From Neomesorhizobium albiziae (GTDB lineage: Bacteria > Pseudomonadota > Alphaproteobacteria > Rhizobiales > Rhizobiaceae): a DNA stretch of 64,000 bases. Below the pieces are notes generated by a model. It did not search any database. It worked only from the letters and a program-made list of their open reading frames with translations, and was not told the DNA's origin. This document shows, in pieces, positions 22,853-32,685 of the stretch (position 1 is its first letter; each line of letters begins with the position of its first letter). The stretch spans positions 186,001 through 250,000 of the forward strand of contig NZ_FOSL01000005.1 of NCBI RefSeq assembly GCF_900114255.1, written 5' to 3'. The position numbers and the translations under genes were made by a program.

Positions 22853-24226
22853 ATGACGAAATGGTCACCGAATTCCTGGAGAGCAATGCCGATCCAGCAG
22901 GTGCCGGCCTATCCGGACGCGGCCGCGCTGGCCGAGACCGAGGCTCGTCTTGCCACCTTTCCGCCGCTCGTTTTTGCAGGTGAGGCGCGCAAGCTGAAGA
23001 AGCAGCTTGCTGCCGTTGCCAATGGCGAGGCCTTCCTGCTTCAGGGCGGCGACTGCGCGGAAAGCTTCGCCGAACACGGCGCCGACAACATCCGCGACTT
23101 CTTCCGCGTCTTCCTGCAGATGTCGGTGGTGCTGACTTTCGCCGGCGCCCAGCCTGTGGTGAAGGTCGGGCGCATCGCCGGCCAGTTCGCCAAGCCGCGC
23201 TCGTCCGACAACGAGACCAAGGACGGCGTGACCCTGCCGAGCTACCGCGGCGACATCATCAACGGCACCGGCTTCGACGAGAAGTCGCGCGTGCCCGATC
23301 CGGCGCGCCAGGAAATGGCTTACCGCCAGTCGGCGGCGACCCTCAACCTTCTGCGCGCCTTCGCGCAGGGCGGTTACGCCAATCTGGAAAACGTCCACAA
23401 ATGGATGCTTGGCTTCGTTTCCGACAGCCCGCAGGGCGAACGCTACGAGGCGCTGGCCAACCGCATCACCGAGACGATGGATTTCATGCGCGCCGTGGGC
23501 ATCACGTCGGAGACCAATTATGCGCTGCGTGAGACCGATTTCTACACCAGCCACGAGGCGCTTCTGCTCGGCTATGAGGAGGCGTTGACGCGCGTCGATT
23601 CCACCTCGGGCGACTGGTACGCGACCTCCGGCCACATGATCTGGATCGGCGACCGCACCCGCCAGCCCGACCATGCGCATGTCGAATACTGCCGCGGCAT
23701 CAAGAACCCGCTCGGCCTGAAGTGCGGCCCGTCGCTGACGCCGGACGGCTTGTTGCAACTCATCGACCTGCTCAATCCGGAAAACGAAGCTGGCCGGTTG
23801 ACGCTGATCGCGCGCTTCGGCGCCGACAAGGTGGGTGAACATCTGCCGAAGCTCATCCGCGCCGTCGAAAAGGAAGGCCGCAAGGTCGTGTGGTCGTGCG
23901 ACCCCATGCATGGAAACACCATCACGGCGGCCGGCTATAAGACCCGGCCGTTCGACCGCATCCTCAAGGAGGTGCAGTCCTTCTTCGACGTGCACCGTTC
24001 CGAGGGCACGCATCCCGGCGGCATCCACATCGAGATGACGGGCAACAACGTCACCGAATGCACCGGCGGCGCCCGCGCCATCACGGCCGAGGAACTGCAG
24101 GACCGCTACCACACGCATTGCGATCCGCGCCTCAACGCCGATCAGGCGATCGAACTGGCGTTCCTGACTTCCGACCTCTTGAAGAAGGGCCATGTGCGCC
24201 AGCCGCACACGCAGGCAGCCGAATAA
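22853..24226 (+). CDS. 3-deoxy-7-phosphoheptulonate synthase, class II (plant-type)
   Basis: A 457-residue class II DAHP synthase, the first enzyme of the shikimate pathway, joining phosphoenolpyruvate and erythrose 4-phosphate. Family landmarks: [15 protein letters not shown], with the metal-binding cysteine; [16 protein letters not shown]; the [20 protein letters not shown] region; [21 protein letters not shown] with a metal-ligand histidine; and [18 protein letters not shown]. The protein matches the class II size and not the 350-residue class I AroF/G/H enzymes. The start at 22853 ([10 protein letters not shown]) is the usual N-terminus although the ribosome site is weak. It ends in a strong terminator. 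Confidence 0.95.
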   Translation: MTKWSPNSWRAMPIQQVPAYPDAAALAETEARLATFPPLVFAGEARKLKKQLAAVANGEAFLLQGGDCAESFAEHGADNIRDFFRVFLQMSVVLTFAGAQPVVKVGRIAGQFAKPRSSDNETKDGVTLPSYRGDIINGTGFDEKSRVPDPARQEMAYRQSAATLNLLRAFAQGGYANLENVHKWMLGFVSDSPQGERYEALANRITETMDFMRAVGITSETNYALRETDFYTSHEALLLGYEEALTRVDSTSGDWYATSGHMIWIGDRTRQPDHAHVEYCRGIKNPLGLKCGPSLTPDGLLQLIDLLNPENEAGRLTLIARFGADKVGEHLPKLIRAVEKEGRKVVWSCDPMHGNTITAAGYKTRPFDRILKEVQSFFDVHRSEGTHPGGIHIEMTGNNVTECTGGARAITAEELQDRYHTHCDPRLNADQAIELAFLTSDLLKKGHVRQPHTQAAE

Positions 24227-24250
24227 GGCGGCCACGCCCGAGCGCGAAAA

Positions 24251-24286
24251 AAAAGCGCTGCCTGTCCCGGACAGGCGGCGCTTTTT
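24251..24286 (+). terminator. Intrinsic terminator of the DAHP synthase gene
   Basis: A 15-pair stem (AAAGCGCTGCCTGTC / GACAGGCGGCGCTTT, one T-G wobble) with a CCG loop, followed by TTTTT-type run CTTTTTCT. It starts 24 bases after the stop codon; the convergent fliO gene ends 30 bases further on, and it may serve both. Confidence 0.92.
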
Positions 24287-24315
24287 CTATTGCGCGCGAT
24301 GCTTGCCTTTGACGG

Positions 24316-25116
24316 CTAACGCTTGTGGCTGGACAGTTCGCCGAGCAGCTTGGTCATTTCGTCTTCGAGCGACAGCTCAGGCTTCGCCGGCTTCTTGGCC
24401 GCGCCGTTGTCGAGACTGACCTCCAGCTCCTCCATCAGCGCATCATCGATGTTGTCGACTGGCTGCGGCTTTGCTGCGACGGGTGTGGCGCGCGAGCCGA
24501 GATAGTGCGTGGGGGCTGCGTTGGCGGCGACCGGTATGCGCGCCGCCGGCGGAGCCGGGGTCGAGGCCGGAGCCCGCGTCTCATGCGCCGGCGGATGCGG
24601 CGCGCGTTCAGGCACTGTGCGTTCCGGCTGTGGTTGGCGCACCAGCTGCGGTGCGTGGCGATCGGGTTCGCGCTGCTGGTGCGGAGGGGCGGGCGGGATC
24701 TGCGCCACGCGTGGCTGCGGCACGTGCTGTTGCGCCACTTCGGTCGGGCGGCTGCGCTCCGCCGGGCGCGGCGCCTGTTCGTGGTCGGGGGCGTGCTGGA
24801 TCGGCCGGCGCTGCTGCGGGTGCAGCCTGATGTCCTGCTCCACCACCACGTCGGTCGGGCCGCCGATCAGGATCAGATGTTCCACGTCGTCGCGGCGCAC
24901 CAGGACGAGCCGCCTGTGGCTGTCGACGGCGGTGGCGTCCATCACGGCGAGCCTGGTCTTGCGGTTGCGGCCGCCGGCCACGAAGGTGCCGAATGTCAGG
25001 TTGCGGACCAGTCTGACGACCACCAGGACGATTGCCAGCACGACCAGGGCAAGCAAGGTCCAAAGCAGCGCCATGGCGTATTCGGGGCCTGCAATTCCTT
25101 CAAGCCAGTCCCGCAT
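24316..25116 (-). CDS. fliO: Flagellar biosynthetic protein FliO-like
   Basis: A 266-residue membrane protein. After a short N-terminus comes one transmembrane helix (about 15-37, ALLWTLLALVVLAIVLVVVR), then the FliO/MopB domain with RRLVLVRRDDVEHLILIGGPTDVVVEQDI. Residues about 100-215 form a disordered linker very rich in Pro, Gln, Arg and His, and the C-terminus has an acidic helix (DDALMEELEVSLDN, LEDEMTKLLGELSS). FliO assists assembly of the flagellar export gate. Rhizobial FliO genes often lie apart from the flagellar cluster, next to cckA, as here (head to head). Start ATG at 25116 has GGAGG before it. The long linker is unusual relative to enterobacterial FliO (about 120 residues). 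Confidence 0.75.
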   Translation of the reverse strand: MRDWLEGIAGPEYAMALLWTLLALVVLAIVLVVVRLVRNLTFGTFVAGGRNRKTRLAVMDATAVDSHRRLVLVRRDDVEHLILIGGPTDVVVEQDIRLHPQQRRPIQHAPDHEQAPRPAERSRPTEVAQQHVPQPRVAQIPPAPPHQQREPDRHAPQLVRQPQPERTVPERAPHPPAHETRAPASTPAPPAARIPVAANAAPTHYLGSRATPVAAKPQPVDNIDDALMEELEVSLDNGAAKKPAKPELSLEDEMTKLLGELSSHKR

Positions 25117-25336
25117 CGAGCCCTCCAGACAGTACGTGCAGCGCGGGCACTTTATGCTCTTGCGACGGGCGACCGCAAGTTGCCAATCGGTCATTACGCT
25201 GTTGATGTTTCAAACAGCGCCACAGCCCCGAGTTTTTCCCGCGCTTTTTCCATCGGGGCCTTTTCCCTGCCGAAAGAATATGATTCAACCGGACCCCGGC
25301 AGGGGCGCCGGGACGCCGGGAATCACAGGCAGGCAG

Positions 25337-27919
25337 ATGGCGAGGGAAACTCGTAACGATTTTTATCCGGCGCCGATCGTCGACCAGAACACGCGTCCGG
25401 GCGTGATCACGCGCCTGATCGTCTTCATCGTGGTCTTGACCGGCTCCGCCATCGTTTTCGGCATGTTCCGCGAGCGCCTCGGCGATCCGTTCCTGCTTGG
25501 CATGCTCGGCATCCTGGCGATGATCGGCGTCGGCTATCTCTTCGCCACGGCGATCGGCTTCGTGCAGATCGCGCCGCGCTCGACCGCCGACGAATTGTCG
25601 AAGTCGTTTGTCGATTCGATGTCTCAGGGCCTCATCGTCACCGACACCAAGGGCCGCGTCGTCTACGCCAACCGCGCCTATGCGACGATGACTGGCGCCA
25701 CTTCGGCTGCCGACGTCAAGACGGTCGAAGCGCTGCTTTCCGACGTGCCCGAGGCGTCGCCCGTCGTCTACCGGTTGGCTTCGGGTCTTCGCGACGGCCA
25801 GCCCGGCGACGGCGAGTTCCGCCTCCAGCAGTCGATCCGTCCGGGCTCGGATGCCGGCGCCCACTGGTACAGGGTCCGCGCCCGCACGTTCAACATTCCG
25901 AGCCAGCGCCAGCCGTTGCTGTCCTGGCAGCTCGCCGACATTTCCAGGGAGCGCGCCGAGCAGGAGCGCTTCTTTCTCGACCTGCAGAAGGCGATCGATC
26001 ACCTCGACCATGCGCCGGCAGGCTTCTTCGCCGCCGATCCGGAGGGCCGCGTCACCTACATCAACGCCACGCTCGCCGAATGGCTGGGTCTTGACCTCGC
26101 GAGCTTCACGCCGGGCTCGACCAGCCTTCGCGAAATCGTCGCCGGCGACGGCATCGCGCTGATCCGCTCGGTCAAGGCCGATCCGGGTGCCACCCGCAAT
26201 GCGGTCATCGATCTCGATCTGGCGACGGCAAAAGGCGAGGCGCTGCCTGTCCGTTTCATGCACCGGGTAAGCGCGAGCCGCGAAGGTCTGCCCGGCCCAA
26301 GCCGCACCATTGTCTTGAACCGAACCCAGGGAGAGGACGGCTCGGCCGACCTGCGGGCTGCGGAAGTGCGCTTCACGCGCTTCTTCAACTCGACGCCCAT
26401 GGCGATTGCCGGCGTCGATGCTGATGGCCGCATCCTGCGCACCAACGCGCCATTCCTGTCGCTTTTCTCGACAGTCGTCGACCGCGACGCCGTCGACCGC
26501 CATGTCCGCCTCGACACGGTCATCCACGAGCGCGACCGTCCGTTCTTCGCCGCCGCCCTCGACAGGGCCAAGCAGCATCAGGCCGAGATCGCGCCCATCG
26601 ACACCGTGCTGCCCGATAACGAGGAGCGCCATATGCGCTTCTACGTCAATGCGATCGCCGACGGCGCCGGAGCGGAGGGGGCGGAAGAGGCCGCGATCGT
26701 TTATGCCGTCGAGACGACCGAGCAGAAGGCGCTCGAGGGCCAGATGGCGCAGAGCCAGAAAATGCAGGCGGTCGGCCAACTCGCCGGCGGTATCGCGCAC
26801 GACTTCAACAATGTTCTTACCGCCATCATCATGGCGTCGGATCTCTTGCTCACCAACCACCGGCCGTCGGACCCGTCATTCCCCGACATCATGAATATCA
26901 AGCAGAACGCCAACCGGGCCGCCTCGCTTGTGCGCCAGCTTCTCGCCTTCTCGCGCAAGCAGACGCTGCGGCCGGAAGTGCTCAACCTTACCGACGTGCT
27001 CGCCGATCTGCGCATGCTGCTTTCCAGGCTGGTCGGCACCGGCGTCAAGCTCAGGGTCGACCATGGCCGCGACCTGTGGCCGGTCAAGGCCGATATCGGG
27101 CAGTTCGAGCAGGTTATCGTCAATCTCATCGTCAATGCTCGCGACGCCATGCCCGACGGGGGTGAAGTCGTCATCCGCACCAAGAACGTCTCCTCTGAAG
27201 AGAGTGCTTCCTACGGTTTCAGAGAGCTCGTGCCCGGCGATTATGCGCTGGTCGAGGTCGAGGACAACGGCTCCGGCATTCCGCCGGACGTGCTGAAGAA
27301 AATCTTCGAGCCGTTCTTCACCACCAAGGAAGTCGGCAAGGGGACCGGCCTCGGCCTGTCGATGGTCTACGGCATCATAAAGCAGACCGGCGGCTTCATC
27401 TTCTGCACGTCCGAAGTCGGCTCGGGAACGGTTTTTCATATCTTCCTGCCGCGCCATGTCGTCGATGCGAAGACCCAGGAAGAGGCGAAAGCCGCCGAAG
27501 CGGTTGCTGCGGCGCCGAAGGCGCCCGACGCTGCGAAAGATCTTTCCGGTTCGGCCACCGTGTTGCTGGTCGAAGATGAGGATGCCGTGCGCATGGGAGG
27601 GATACGGGCGCTTACCTCACGCGGCTACACAGTCCATGAGGCGTCGTCCGGCGTCGAGGCGCTGGAGGTCTTCCATGAGCTCGGCGGCAAGGTCGACATC
27701 GTCGTCTCCGATGTCGTGATGCCCGAGATGGACGGCCCGACACTGCTTGGCGAGCTGCGCAAGCTGCAGCCCGACATCAAATTCGTCTTCGTCTCCGGCT
27801 ATGCCGAGGACGCGTTTGCCAGGAACCTGCCTCAAGACGCGAAGTTCGGCTTCCTGCCGAAGCCGTTCTCCCTGAAGCAACTCGCAACCGTCGTGAAGGA
27901 CGTGCTGGAGAGCGATTAG
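25337..27919 (+). CDS. cckA: Cell cycle hybrid histidine kinase/phosphatase CckA
   Basis: An 860-residue hybrid kinase. Two transmembrane helices lie at about 25-43 and 50-73, then two to three PAS-like domains (about 88-200, 215-330, 335-445), the HisKA domain with [11 protein letters not shown] (phosphoacceptor His488), the HATPase domain with [15 protein letters not shown] and [11 protein letters not shown], and a C-terminal receiver domain with [12 protein letters not shown] (Asp792) and SGYAED. This is the CckA architecture; the enzyme sends phosphate through ChpT to CtrA and CpdR and so controls DNA replication and division in Alphaproteobacteria. The ATG at 25337 matches the family N-terminus; one 19 codons upstream (25280) is also possible. 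Divergent from fliO, a gene whose class is under CtrA control in related bacteria. Confidence 0.95.
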   Translation: MARETRNDFYPAPIVDQNTRPGVITRLIVFIVVLTGSAIVFGMFRERLGDPFLLGMLGILAMIGVGYLFATAIGFVQIAPRSTADELSKSFVDSMSQGLIVTDTKGRVVYANRAYATMTGATSAADVKTVEALLSDVPEASPVVYRLASGLRDGQPGDGEFRLQQSIRPGSDAGAHWYRVRARTFNIPSQRQPLLSWQLADISRERAEQERFFLDLQKAIDHLDHAPAGFFAADPEGRVTYINATLAEWLGLDLASFTPGSTSLREIVAGDGIALIRSVKADPGATRNAVIDLDLATAKGEALPVRFMHRVSASREGLPGPSRTIVLNRTQGEDGSADLRAAEVRFTRFFNSTPMAIAGVDADGRILRTNAPFLSLFSTVVDRDAVDRHVRLDTVIHERDRPFFAAALDRAKQHQAEIAPIDTVLPDNEERHMRFYVNAIADGAGAEGAEEAAIVYAVETTEQKALEGQMAQSQKMQAVGQLAGGIAHDFNNVLTAIIMASDLLLTNHRPSDPSFPDIMNIKQNANRAASLVRQLLAFSRKQTLRPEVLNLTDVLADLRMLLSRLVGTGVKLRVDHGRDLWPVKADIGQFEQVIVNLIVNARDAMPDGGEVVIRTKNVSSEESASYGFRELVPGDYALVEVEDNGSGIPPDVLKKIFEPFFTTKEVGKGTGLGLSMVYGIIKQTGGFIFCTSEVGSGTVFHIFLPRHVVDAKTQEEAKAAEAVAAAPKAPDAAKDLSGSATVLLVEDEDAVRMGGIRALTSRGYTVHEASSGVEALEVFHELGGKVDIVVSDVVMPEMDGPTLLGELRKLQPDIKFVFVSGYAEDAFARNLPQDAKFGFLPKPFSLKQLATVVKDVLESD

Positions 27920-27941
27920 GAAAGTACGCTGCCGCGTTGCA

Positions 27942-28274
27942 TCATTCCGGCACCTTCACGCTGAGCTCGATCGAAGCATACCAGGCAGCCACGTTGGAGA
28001 TGTCCTCGTCCGACAAGCCTTTGGCCACGACCGACATCATTTCGTTTTCGCGTTTTCCGGTGCGGAATGCTTTCAATTGCGTCTGCAGGTAGATATCGCT
28101 CTCGCCAGCGAGATGCGGCGCCACCGGCATCTTGGCGATGCCGTCGATGCCATGGCAGACTTGACATTTTGCGCGAGCCACAGCGCGGCCTGCCTTGGCG
28201 TCCGCCGCATGGGACGGAGCCTGAGAGGCCAGTATGGTTGCGGCTGCAGCCAGAAAAAGGCTCGGTTTTCTCAT
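27942..28274 (-). CDS. Periplasmic c-type cytochrome
   Basis: A 110-residue class I cytochrome c. A signal peptide (MRKPSLFLAAAATILASQA) is followed by the single heme site CQVCH and a distal methionine candidate in RENEMMSVVAKGLSDEDISNVAAWYASIE, which is the usual C-terminal helix of this family. It lies 65 bases downstream of the sorbosone-type dehydrogenase and on the same strand, so it is the likely electron acceptor of that enzyme, passing electrons to a terminal oxidase. Confidence 0.92.
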   Translation of the reverse strand: MRKPSLFLAAAATILASQAPSHAADAKAGRAVARAKCQVCHGIDGIAKMPVAPHLAGESDIYLQTQLKAFRTGKRENEMMSVVAKGLSDEDISNVAAWYASIELSVKVPE

Positions 28275-28339
28275 GATTTCCAATCCGACAGGAATGGCCC
28301 CGGCCGGAAATCGGCCGGAGCCCGGGAGCTTCGTGCTGG

Positions 28340-29584
28340 TCAGCTACCGTAGGAAATACGGTACACCGCGCCGACCAGATCGTCGGAGACGAGGATAGAG
28401 CCGTCGCGAAGTGGCGCGACATCGACAGGGCGACCGAAATATTCACCATTGGCGTCGAGCCAGCCTTCGGCGAACACTTCGCTTGCGCCGGCGCTTCCGT
28501 CCTCATTGACCGGGGTGAACATGACGCGTGCGCCGATCGGCGTCGTGCGGTTCCACGAGCCGTGCTGGGCCGAGAAAATGCCACCGCGATATTTTTCAGG
28601 GAATTGCTTGCCGGAATAAAACGTCATGCCGAGATCGGCGGCATGAGGCGCCATTTCGACAGCGGGCAAAACAGCATCCGCCGGTGGCTCCTGATCCTTG
28701 TATTCGTTGGTCCGAACCGTGCCGCCGCCGAAATAGGGGAAGCCGAAATTCTGTCCGGCGGCCGTCTGCCGGTTCAGTTCGCCGGGCGGCTGGTCGTCGC
28801 CCAGGCCATCGACCTGATTGTCGGTGAACCAGAGGTCGCCATTTTTGGGATTGAAGTCGTGGCCAACCGAATTGCGGACGCCGGTGGTAAAGACTTCGCG
28901 GCCGGAGCCGTCCTGGCCGATCCGGATGATGCCGGAAATGCCCTTTTCCTTGTAGAGGTCGAGCTTTTCAGGTGGCGGCACGTTGAACGGCTGGCCGAGC
29001 GAAATATAGAGCTTGCCGTCAGGACCGACGCGGCAGACGCGCGCCGTATGGTTGTAGCTTTCTTCGTCCACCGGGATGAGCTCGCCCTGCTTCACCACGT
29101 TGAAGGCGGCGACATCCGGTCCTTCGTAGAAGAACTCGGCCGCCGGGAATGACAGGACCCGGTTCTGCTCGGCGACATAGAGTACGCCTTCAGGCGAGAA
29201 ACAGGGACCGTTCGGAACGGTGAATTCGATCGACGGCGCAAAATCCTTCACCTCGTCGGCGACACGGTCCTTGTCGCGGTCGGTAACGGCCCAGATCTTG
29301 GTCTTGCGCGTTCCGACGAATGTCACGATGCCTTGCGTGCCGACGGCCATGTGGCGGGCATCGGGCACGATCGCATAGAGGTCGATCTTGAAACCTTCCG
29401 GCAGCTTGATCTTGGCCAGCGTTGCCTTGATCGCCTCCGCCTTTTGGCCGCCCTGTTCGATGACGGTGAAATCGGTGGTTCCGGTCTTCTTGAAGGCGGA
29501 GAGTTTTTCCAGATTGGTCTGCGCATGAACGGTGGTCGCGGCGCTTGCCATCAACGCCGCCAACAGAACTGCCTTGTTTCGCAT
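28340..29584 (-). CDS. PQQ-dependent sugar dehydrogenase, sorbosone/glucose dehydrogenase type
   Basis: A 414-residue periplasmic beta-propeller enzyme with a signal peptide (MRNKAVLLAALMASAATTVHA). Family signatures are IVPDARHMAVGTQGIVTFVGTR, PNGPCFSPEGVLYVAEQNR, YNHTARVCRVGPDGKLYISLGQPFNVPPP, the TTGVRNSVGHDFNPKNGDLWFTDN motif with a PQQ-site histidine, and the C-terminal AQHGSWNRTTPIGARVMFTPV and GRPVDVAPLRDGSILVSDD. It oxidises an aldose or a ketoaldose; substrate is not determined by sequence. A GGGAGG site precedes the start. It forms an operon with the cytochrome c gene downstream. Confidence 0.92.
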   Translation of the reverse strand: MRNKAVLLAALMASAATTVHAQTNLEKLSAFKKTGTTDFTVIEQGGQKAEAIKATLAKIKLPEGFKIDLYAIVPDARHMAVGTQGIVTFVGTRKTKIWAVTDRDKDRVADEVKDFAPSIEFTVPNGPCFSPEGVLYVAEQNRVLSFPAAEFFYEGPDVAAFNVVKQGELIPVDEESYNHTARVCRVGPDGKLYISLGQPFNVPPPEKLDLYKEKGISGIIRIGQDGSGREVFTTGVRNSVGHDFNPKNGDLWFTDNQVDGLGDDQPPGELNRQTAAGQNFGFPYFGGGTVRTNEYKDQEPPADAVLPAVEMAPHAADLGMTFYSGKQFPEKYRGGIFSAQHGSWNRTTPIGARVMFTPVNEDGSAGASEVFAEGWLDANGEYFGRPVDVAPLRDGSILVSDDLVGAVYRISYGS

Positions 29585-29687
29585 TTTTTCCTCCCGGGTG
29601 CCCCCAGGCGTGGAAGCCTAACACCACGCTTGGCGTGCCGGGAAGTTGGCTAGGGCCTGGAATCTCTCCGACGATAGTAGGAGAAGC

Positions 29688-30083
29688 TCATACTGGTGCG
29701 CCGGCCAACAATTGAGCCTCACCATTGGAAAACGACCAATCTTCCCGCTGCGACATGCTGATGACGACCATCACATCCTCCTTGCGCAGGCCAGGCTTTT
29801 CGGCAAGCAACTCGACCAGCCGCTTGTAGAACGCCTGCTTGGTAGCCGTCGTACGCGGCCGGCCGGCGCTGATGGCAATGACAAGGAAATCGTCTGAGCG
29901 CGGGCCGCCGAGATAATGACGGTCGAAAATCAGCCGGCCCGGCTCCAGTTCGTGGAACGCCTGGAACTTGTCGGTTGGCGGCACCTCGAAAGCATCGACC
30001 AGCGCCTGGTGGATGCTGTCGGAAACGGCCGCAATGTATTCATCCGACTTACCTTTGAGGAGTGTGACGCGTGCGAACGGCAT
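29688..30083 (-). CDS. Tautomerase family protein
   Basis: A 131-residue protein of the tautomerase/MIF superfamily. The catalytic Pro2 follows the initiator methionine (MPFARVTLLKG), and the rest forms the doubled beta-alpha-beta pattern: SDEYIAAVSDSIHQALVDAFEVPPTDKFQAFHELEP and FLVIAISAGRPRTTATKQAFYKRLVELLAEKPGLRKEDVMVVI. The longer frame upstream is rejected because Pro2 must be N-terminal. It is divergent from a lysR gene and so is its probable target. Substrate unknown; other bacterial members tautomerise or decarboxylate keto acids. Confidence 0.92.
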   Translation of the reverse strand: MPFARVTLLKGKSDEYIAAVSDSIHQALVDAFEVPPTDKFQAFHELEPGRLIFDRHYLGGPRSDDFLVIAISAGRPRTTATKQAFYKRLVELLAEKPGLRKEDVMVVISMSQREDWSFSNGEAQLLAGAPV

Positions 30084-30147
30084 TTTCCTGGTCCTTTGTT
30101 GATGCCCCGGTTGGGCTTGACAGAAAGACCATAGACCCACACCATAA

Positions 30148-30162
30148 TCCTGAAAATTAGGA
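30148..30162. promoter_or_regulatory. Candidate LysR-type binding site
   Basis: The near-palindrome TCCTGAAAATTAGGA lies in the 109-base AT-rich gap between the tautomerase and lysR genes, about 30 bases before the lysR start. Position and dyad symmetry fit an autoregulatory LysR site; this is inference. Confidence 0.45.
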
Positions 30163-30192
30163 AGTTTTGTACATATTGTTCCAGAAAACAGG

Positions 30193-31104
30193 ATGATTGC
30201 TGTGAGCCGGATTAATTTCGACCTTGATGTGCTGCGCAGTTTTGTCACCGGGGTCGAACTCGGCAGCTTTGCCCAGGCTGCGGATCGGCTTGGCCGGTCG
30301 ACCTCGGCAGTGAGCGCCCAGTTGCGCAAGCTGGAAGAGCAGGCTGGCGCTGCCGTTTTCCGCAAGTCGGGCCGCGGCCTGGCGCTGACGGAAGCTGGCG
30401 AGACCATGCTCTCTTACGCCCGCCGGCTGATCGATCTCAACGACGAGGCGGCGGTTGCAATGCGTGGCGTCGATCTGGAAGGCTGGGTAAGACTCGGAAT
30501 GCCGGAAGACTTCGGCGAAGCAGTATTGCCCGACATTCTCGGGCGCTTCGTTCGCGCCCATCCGAAAGTGCGTATCGAAGCGCGGGTGGCACGCAACGCC
30601 GAACTGCTGAGCCAGGCGGCCGAAAACCGGCTCGATCTGGCGCTTGTGTGGAACGATGGCAGCAACGCCACGCGCGGCGACGCGGTCTCGGACGTGCAAT
30701 TGCGCTGGATCGGCCCGGCGACCGCGCATGACATCTGGCAGCCAGGACGCGGCGAGCCGTTGCCGCTGGTGGTTTTCGAAGCGCCTTGCATCGTACGCTC
30801 GGCGGCGACGGCAGTGCTCGACCGGGCCGGCATTCCATGGCGCGTCGTTTTCACCAGCCCCAGTCTTGGCGGTCTTTGGGCGGCGGTTTCGGCCGGACTC
30901 GGCTATACGATCCGCACCGGCATCGGCCTTCCATCGGGTGTTCGCGCCATGGGCGGGGGCGAGGCGGGATTGCCCGCACTGCCGTCGCTTTCGCTGTCAC
31001 TGCACCGGACGGGCGTCGACAAAGGTTCGCCGGCTGATCGGCTGGCCGAAATCGTGTTGCAGGAGGTCAGGGCTGTCACGACAGCCATGCCGCTGGCGGC
31101 ATAG
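30193..31104 (+). CDS. LysR family transcriptional regulator
   Basis: A 303-residue regulator. N-terminal winged helix-turn-helix at about residues 8-65: FDLDVLRSFVTGVELGSFAQAADRLGRSTSAVSAQLRKLEEQAGAAVFRKSGRGLALTEAGE, the LysR signature. The effector domain starts at about 90 (GWVRLGMPEDFGEAVLPDILGRFVRAHPKVRI). A cysteine at the VFEAPCIVRS segment and the GLWAAVSAGLGYTIRTGIGLP stretch are typical of the subgroup. Two starts are possible (MIAV or the Val-Ser codons after it), with little effect. Divergent from the tautomerase, its probable target. Confidence 0.93.
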   Translation: MIAVSRINFDLDVLRSFVTGVELGSFAQAADRLGRSTSAVSAQLRKLEEQAGAAVFRKSGRGLALTEAGETMLSYARRLIDLNDEAAVAMRGVDLEGWVRLGMPEDFGEAVLPDILGRFVRAHPKVRIEARVARNAELLSQAAENRLDLALVWNDGSNATRGDAVSDVQLRWIGPATAHDIWQPGRGEPLPLVVFEAPCIVRSAATAVLDRAGIPWRVVFTSPSLGGLWAAVSAGLGYTIRTGIGLPSGVRAMGGGEAGLPALPSLSLSLHRTGVDKGSPADRLAEIVLQEVRAVTTAMPLAA

Positions 31105-31115
31105 CTGTCCGCGCT

Positions 31116-31421
31116 TCAGGCAGCCTTGCTTTTCAGCTCTGCGATCTCTGCCACGCCTGGTCGGTGGCCGCGCAGATAGAGCGCGCAGGTGGTTCGCAGC
31201 ATCGAAGCAAAATTCGGTATTTCGCCATTGATCTCAATAGCTTCGTCGTAAAGCTTCGAGATGAACTTTGGCGTCGTCAGATCCTGCCCCTGGGCGATTT
31301 CGTCAAGCAGCGTCCAGAACGTCGTTTCAAGCTGGATGCTGGTCGAGTGTCCGCCGATGCGGATTGACCGGTTGACCTGCCGATAGCCCTCCGGGTCCTG
31401 CCCGGCAAATACCCTGCACAT
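31116..31421 (-). CDS. Ribbon-helix-helix domain protein
   Basis: A 101-residue protein with the rhizobial RHH_4-type domain: RSIRIGGHSTSIQLETTFWTLLDEIAQGQDLTTPKFISKLYDEA. The first strand and two helices could bind DNA, although members are often annotated as aryl-sulfate sulfotransferase-like by mistake. The C-terminal part (FASMLRTTCALYLRGHRP) is conserved in the group. The start at 31421 has GGGAGAG upstream. Convergent with lysR, ending 11 bases from it. Role unknown. Confidence 0.85.
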   Translation of the reverse strand: MCRVFAGQDPEGYRQVNRSIRIGGHSTSIQLETTFWTLLDEIAQGQDLTTPKFISKLYDEAIEINGEIPNFASMLRTTCALYLRGHRPGVAEIAELKSKAA

Positions 31422-31635
31422 GCGAATCTCTCCCGTTCTTGTTGGTCTTGGGCGGGATTGGCCGCCTGCCGTCGTTTGCCCGGCAGTTTCCGCCGAACTG
31501 GCGGTTACGGCAATCGGACTTTCGTCCTTGGTAGGCGCCAATTTTCAGTCCGTGGTAACCGGCTGCCACCCGTTTGCCGACCAATGGCCCATAATCGGCG
31601 TCGATCGAAACGTTGCGACGAACCGGAGATTCCAT

Positions 31636-32031
31636 TTGGCGAAAGCAATCCATTCGATGATCAGGGTTCTCGACGAGGACCGTTCAGTCAGTTTCTACAA
31701 GACCGCTTTCGGCCTCGACATCGCCGACCGGCTGGATTTCGACACGTTCACGCTCGTTTACCTGCGCAACCCCGATGCGGACTTCGAGGTCGAGCTGACG
31801 ATCAACAAGGGCAGGGCGGAGCCCTATGCGCTTGGCGACGGCTATGGCCACGTCGCCTTTGCAGTTGACGATCTCGACGCCGAGCACAAGCGTTTCGAGG
31901 CGTCGGGCCTCAGCCCCCGAAAAATAGTCGAATTCAACAAGGACGGCGGGCTGCTTGCCCGCTTCTTCTTTGTTGCCGACCCCGATGGTTACCAGATCGA
32001 GGTGCTGCAGCGGCACGGCCGCTACCGATGA
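31636..32031 (+). CDS. VOC family protein, lactoylglutathione lyase-like
   Basis: A 131-residue glyoxalase-fold protein. Two beta-alpha-beta-beta-beta modules carry the four metal ligands of GloA: His in AIHSMIRV, Glu in FEVELT, His in YGHVAFAV and Glu in YQIEVLQ. DRSVSFYKTAFGLDIADR and FEVELTINKGRAEPYALGDGYGHVAF are close to glyoxalase I of the nickel type, which turns the methylglyoxal-glutathione adduct into lactoylglutathione. The start is TTG at 31636, because CGGAGA lies before it and the following residues (AKAIHSMIRV) contain the first metal ligand; an ATG seven codons later would lose that histidine. Confidence 0.85.
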   Translation: MAKAIHSMIRVLDEDRSVSFYKTAFGLDIADRLDFDTFTLVYLRNPDADFEVELTINKGRAEPYALGDGYGHVAFAVDDLDAEHKRFEASGLSPRKIVEFNKDGGLLARFFFVADPDGYQIEVLQRHGRYR

Positions 32032-32106
32032 GGACGGCCGCCGGGAGGGCGGTCCCAGCCAGCCAATCGCGCCCGCGGGCGCCACCAGCAAGCAAGGGAG
32101 GAAAAC

Positions 32107-32646
32107 ATGGTCACACTCTACGAAGCAAAGCCCGGGCTCTCGCGCCGCGAGCTCTTGCGTCGCGGCACCGCTATTGGCGCCGGCGCACTGCTCGTCATCA
32201 GCGGCAGCGCGGTCATCAGCCCGCAACAAGCCTGGGGGCTTGAAACCACAGCGCTGAAGCCTGAAACGATGGCGACGCTCATCCAGATGGCGCGTGACGT
32301 CTATCCACACGACCAGATTCCCGACCGGTTCTACGCAATCGCGGTGAAGAGCCATGACGAACTGGCCGCCAAGGACGCCGCGCACAAGGACCTGATCGAG
32401 AAGGGCATTGCAGACCTCGACCAGAAGGCCGGCGACGGCGGTTATGCCGGCCTTGGCTGGGAAGAGGAGCGGGTGAAGCTGCTTACCCAGATCGAGGACA
32501 CACCGTTCTTCCAGGCGGTGCGCGGAGGTCTCGTCGTCGGGCTCTACAACCAGAAGGAGGTCTGGCCGCTGTTCGGCTACGAGGGCGAATCCTATTCGAA
32601 GGGCGGCTACATGTCGCGCGGCTTCGACGACATCGAGTGGCTCTGA
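32107..32646 (+). CDS. Gluconate 2-dehydrogenase subunit 3 family protein, Tat-exported
   Basis: A 179-residue protein beginning with a twin-arginine signal (SRRELLRRGTAIGAGALLVISG). The rest matches the gamma subunit of three-part gluconate/alcohol dehydrogenases: LKPETMATLIQMARDVYPHDQIPDRFYAIAV and LKLL-type helices, then FFQAVRGGLVVGLYNQKEVWPLFGYEGES. This subunit carries the folded GMC flavoprotein through the Tat system. It is preceded by GGGAGGAAAAC and is 39 bases before the GMC gene. A dedicated multi-heme cytochrome subunit, usual in such complexes, is not in the operon. Confidence 0.9.
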   Translation: MVTLYEAKPGLSRRELLRRGTAIGAGALLVISGSAVISPQQAWGLETTALKPETMATLIQMARDVYPHDQIPDRFYAIAVKSHDELAAKDAAHKDLIEKGIADLDQKAGDGGYAGLGWEEERVKLLTQIEDTPFFQAVRGGLVVGLYNQKEVWPLFGYEGESYSKGGYMSRGFDDIEWL

Positions 32647-32685
32647 ACGCCGCTCCCGGAACTTCATGGCCTTTGGGAGGAAACC

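Noticed and set aside
22650-22856. A 68-residue frame in the gap before the DAHP synthase gene.
   Set aside because: No ribosome site, poor codon pattern, and it crosses the inverted repeat; probably chance.
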